Source: JAAFIP01 sp043747295 (GTDB lineage: Bacteria > Pseudomonadota > Gammaproteobacteria > Burkholderiales > Burkholderiaceae_C). Taken from it: a DNA stretch of 21,166 nt. This document shows, one piece after another, positions 19,665-21,166 of this stretch. A model generated the notes under the pieces. That model was not told the DNA's origin and did not search any database. It saw nothing but the letters and a program-made list of their open reading frames with translations. Position numbers and translations under genes: made by a program. The stretch spans positions 1-21,166 of the forward strand of contig JAYTPK010000040.1 in assembly GCA_043747295.1 (NCBI GenBank). The letters run 5' to 3'. Every line of letters starts with the position of its first letter. Position 1 is the first letter of the stretch.

Positions 19665-20537
19665 TTACGTAGCAAGGCTAGTTTGCAGCCACTGCGCAAA
19701 CGCTGCGCATTCCCAGCGGTCTAACGCGCCCGTGCGCCAGCACAGGTAATGCGCATGTGGGCTGGGCAGATTAGTGGCTGATAAGCGCACTAGAGCCCCG
19801 CTGTCTAACCACGGTGCACCCAGTTTGAGACGCACCAAAGCTACCCCTAGGCCCAGGGCAGCAGCATCGCACATCAGGCCAATGTCATTAAAGCTGGATC
19901 CGTCCACAGGCTCAGGCCAGTCCAGCTGGTGCGCGGCAAACCAAGTGCGCCAGGGCTCCAGCGGGCTTTTCAGCAGCTTGGCCTTAGCTAAGTCTTGTGG
20001 TGTATCAAAAGGCCCGTGTTCACGCACATAGCCGGGTGAGGCCATGGGTGTGACCACGTCTTTGAACAAGCACACATGCTCTACATCAGCATAACGGCCG
20101 GTGCCAAAACGCACGGTCAGGTCAGCATCTTCGGCCACCACGTCCAGCAGCGGAATGCTCACCTGCAAAGTTAAATCAATCTCGGGGTAAGCGTCTGTAA
20201 AGCCTTTAAGACGGGGCATCAAAATGGAGCGCGCAAATGTGGGCGTGACCGCCACGCGCAACTTGCGTTTGCCTTGCGGCACCTCATTGCCCGGAAAACG
20301 CTCCAGCGCGGCCAAGCCTTCGCGCACTTGGGCTAGGTATTCACTGCCATGGGTGGTCAGCGAAAAATCAGCCCGGCCAAACAACGGCACACCGATAGCC
20401 TCTTCCAACTGGCGAATCCGGTGGCTGACCGCGCTGGGCGTAACACACAGCTCTTCAGCAGCTTGCGTCACGCTGCGCAAGCGCGCCAAAGCTTCAAAAG
20501 TCAGTAAACACTGGATGGGTGGGATGCGCGAGCTCAT
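19665..20537 (-). CDS. LysR-family regulator, GcvA-like
   Basis: A 290-residue LysR-type transcription factor. The winged helix-turn-helix is at about 8-66, with LLTFEALARLRSVTQAAEEL, CVTPSAVSHRIRQLEEAIG and LFGRADFSLTTHGSEYL, a typical GcvA-like wording (TPSAVSHRIR). The co-inducer domain includes KLRVAVTPTFARSILMPRL and DLTVRFGTGRYADVEH. The gene is divergent from the aminotransferase gene that starts at 20804, which it probably regulates. In related bacteria I recall this regulator next to beta-alanine:pyruvate aminotransferase and methylmalonate-semialdehyde dehydrogenase genes. The stop lies 7 bp from that of the PsiF-like gene (convergent). Confidence 0.88.
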   Translation of the reverse strand: MSSRIPPIQCLLTFEALARLRSVTQAAEELCVTPSAVSHRIRQLEEAIGVPLFGRADFSLTTHGSEYLAQVREGLAALERFPGNEVPQGKRKLRVAVTPTFARSILMPRLKGFTDAYPEIDLTLQVSIPLLDVVAEDADLTVRFGTGRYADVEHVCLFKDVVTPMASPGYVREHGPFDTPQDLAKAKLLKSPLEPWRTWFAAHQLDWPEPVDGSSFNDIGLMCDAAALGLGVALVRLKLGAPWLDSGALVRLSATNLPSPHAHYLCWRTGALDRWECAAFAQWLQTSLAT

Positions 20538-20704
20538 GCCTGCATTATGTCCCGCACGGCACCTAGAACGGGGCGCTGGGTGCAGGTGCTAATGGCACTT
20601 AGGCGAAATTCGCGCTAGGATAGCACTTTGGTGCGGCATAACTAGGCCCTCAGTTGAGCTCACTGCCCTGCTGAGGGTGCGGATGCTGCAGAATAACCCA
20701 GCAA

Positions 20705-20727
20705 GGTGATTTAGGAGTCAAATCACC
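20705..20727. promoter_or_regulatory. perfect 8-bp inverted repeat in the LysR/aminotransferase gap
   Basis: GGTGATTT (20705-20712) and AAATCACC (20720-20727) form a perfect inverted repeat with a 7-nt loop. It is at the same time the left hairpin of dispersed repeat C. It may serve as a LysR-type operator, but its presence is explained by the repeat alone. Confidence 0.4.
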
Positions 20728-20773
20728 CTGTAGTCCAAGTATTTATTGCTCGAACAGCTATTAAATTTATAGT
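20706..20773 (+). repeat. dispersed repeat, copy C, upstream of the aminotransferase gene
   Basis: The core 20733-20773 reads GTCCAAG, 17 nt, GCTAT, 7 nt, ATAGT. The left hairpin GGTGATTT/AAATCACC precedes CCTGTA. It ends 30 bp before the aminotransferase start codon. TTGCTC (20746-20751), 16 bp, TATAGT (20768-20773) within it form a plausible promoter toward the gene. Confidence 0.9.
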
Positions 20774-20803
20774 ATTGACATTGCCTAACTGAAAGCTTCT
20801 ATC

Positions 20804-21166
20804 ATGGCCTACAACGATTTCAATATGGACAACCAATGGTTGCCCTTCACGCCCAACCGCCATTTCCGCCAAGACCCGCGCGTCTTGGTGGCTGCTGACG
20901 GCATGCACTTTACTACGCATGATGGCAAAAAAGTGCTCGATGGCATCAGCAGCTTGTGGTGCGTGGGCGCGGGGCATAACCGCAAGCCGATTAACGAGGC
21001 GATTAAAAAGCAGCTGGACACGCTGGACTACGCCACCGCCTTTAACGCCAGCAACGACCAGGCCTTCAAAGCCGCCGAGATGATTGCCCACATGGCACCG
21101 GGCGACTTGAACAAAGTATTGTTTTGCAACTCAGGCTCTGAGGCGGCAGACACGGCCATTAAAGTG
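20804..21166 (+). CDS. class-III aminotransferase, probably beta-alanine:pyruvate type (cut by window edge)
   Basis: The frame from ATG 20804 is open to the right edge (121 residues). It reads MAYNDFNMDNQWLPFTPNRH at the start, then LVAADGMHFTTHDGKKVLDG, SSLWCVGAGHNRKPINEAI, QLDTLDYATAFNASN and LNKVLFCNSGSEAADTAIKV. The LWxPFT start, LDG.SLWCV.AGH and the PLP-phosphate loop NSGSEAxDTAxK are typical of class-III omega-aminotransferases, and the wording is that of the beta-alanine:pyruvate group, which moves the amino group of beta-alanine to pyruvate. The PLP lysine is beyond the window. Other omega-transaminases cannot be excluded. Transcription probably starts in or near dispersed repeat C, under the divergent GcvA-like regulator. 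Confidence 0.82.
   Translation, partial: MAYNDFNMDNQWLPFTPNRHFRQDPRVLVAADGMHFTTHDGKKVLDGISSLWCVGAGHNRKPINEAIKKQLDTLDYATAFNASNDQAFKAAEMIAHMAPGDLNKVLFCNSGSEAADTAIKV

Noticed and set aside
1..21166. CRISPR array, tRNA genes, or intact insertion sequence
   Set aside because: No regularly spaced identical repeats, no cloverleaf with CCA end, and no transposase or terminal repeats with target duplication were seen on reading both strands by eye.

Overview
The window looks like a chromosomal segment of a beta-proteobacterium of the order Burkholderiales, most likely Comamonadaceae. The evidence is the protein set: the proteobacterial GshA type, PtsN-HprK, GlcDEF, family-4 uracil-DNA glycosylase next to TsaB and RimI, and beta-alanine-type aminotransferase next to a GcvA-like LysR regulator. 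Coding density is high. No tRNA, rRNA, CRISPR array or intact insertion sequence is visible. The family-level placement is inference from remembered homologues, not a search.

Layout. 1-221 (-) is the N-terminus of an acetoacetyl-CoA synthetase, divergent from a DUF3237 protein (256-729). 730-1116 is a non-coding gap with two inverted copies of a structured element. An XRE/MmyB-type regulator (1117-1938, -), a DUF2834-like membrane protein and a VOC-fold protein follow. 2899-3460 is a BrnT/BrnA toxin-antitoxin module. 3718-6971 (+) is a tight run: DMT exporter, tsaB, rimI and uracil-DNA glycosylase, with two ATGA overlaps. 6972-7341 is a second hairpin-rich gap between convergent genes. 7342-9743 (-) holds ptsN, hprK and a second DMT exporter. 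A third DMT exporter (9935-10822, -) is divergent from a LysR regulator (10866-11783, +). 12039-18801 holds glcE and glcF (+), pgk (-), gshA (+) and glcD (-). The end has a secreted PsiF-like protein, a GcvA-like LysR regulator (-) and the divergent start of a class-III aminotransferase.

How the genes fit together. GlcD, GlcE and GlcF form one glycolate dehydrogenase, but glcD is separated from glcEF by pgk and gshA and lies on the other strand. TsaB (tRNA t6A synthesis), RimI (S18 acetylation) and uracil-DNA glycosylase are housekeeping functions that appear translationally coupled. PtsN and HprK are partners of the nitrogen-type phosphotransferase system, but rpoN, hpf and rapZ, the neighbours I would expect, are absent. 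The LysR regulator at the right end probably controls the adjacent aminotransferase.

The most unusual content is repeat DNA. A dispersed element of about 68 bp occurs six times. Its 41-bp ungapped core has the form GTCCAAG, 17 nt, GCTAT, 7 nt, RTAGY. Three copies are intergenic (11780-11847, 17154-17221, 20706-20773). Three lie inside the reading frames of tsaB, the uracil-DNA glycosylase gene and glcE, and are translated in three different frames. Two intergenic copies contain the stop codon of the preceding gene at an identical offset. Separately, two unrelated families of long-stem hairpins sit in the two convergent gaps. In each family a conserved core is enclosed by stems whose sequence changes completely between copies while pairing is kept. 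Most of the non-Watson-Crick pairs become G:U on the strand set by the core, which suggests structured RNA or single-stranded DNA.
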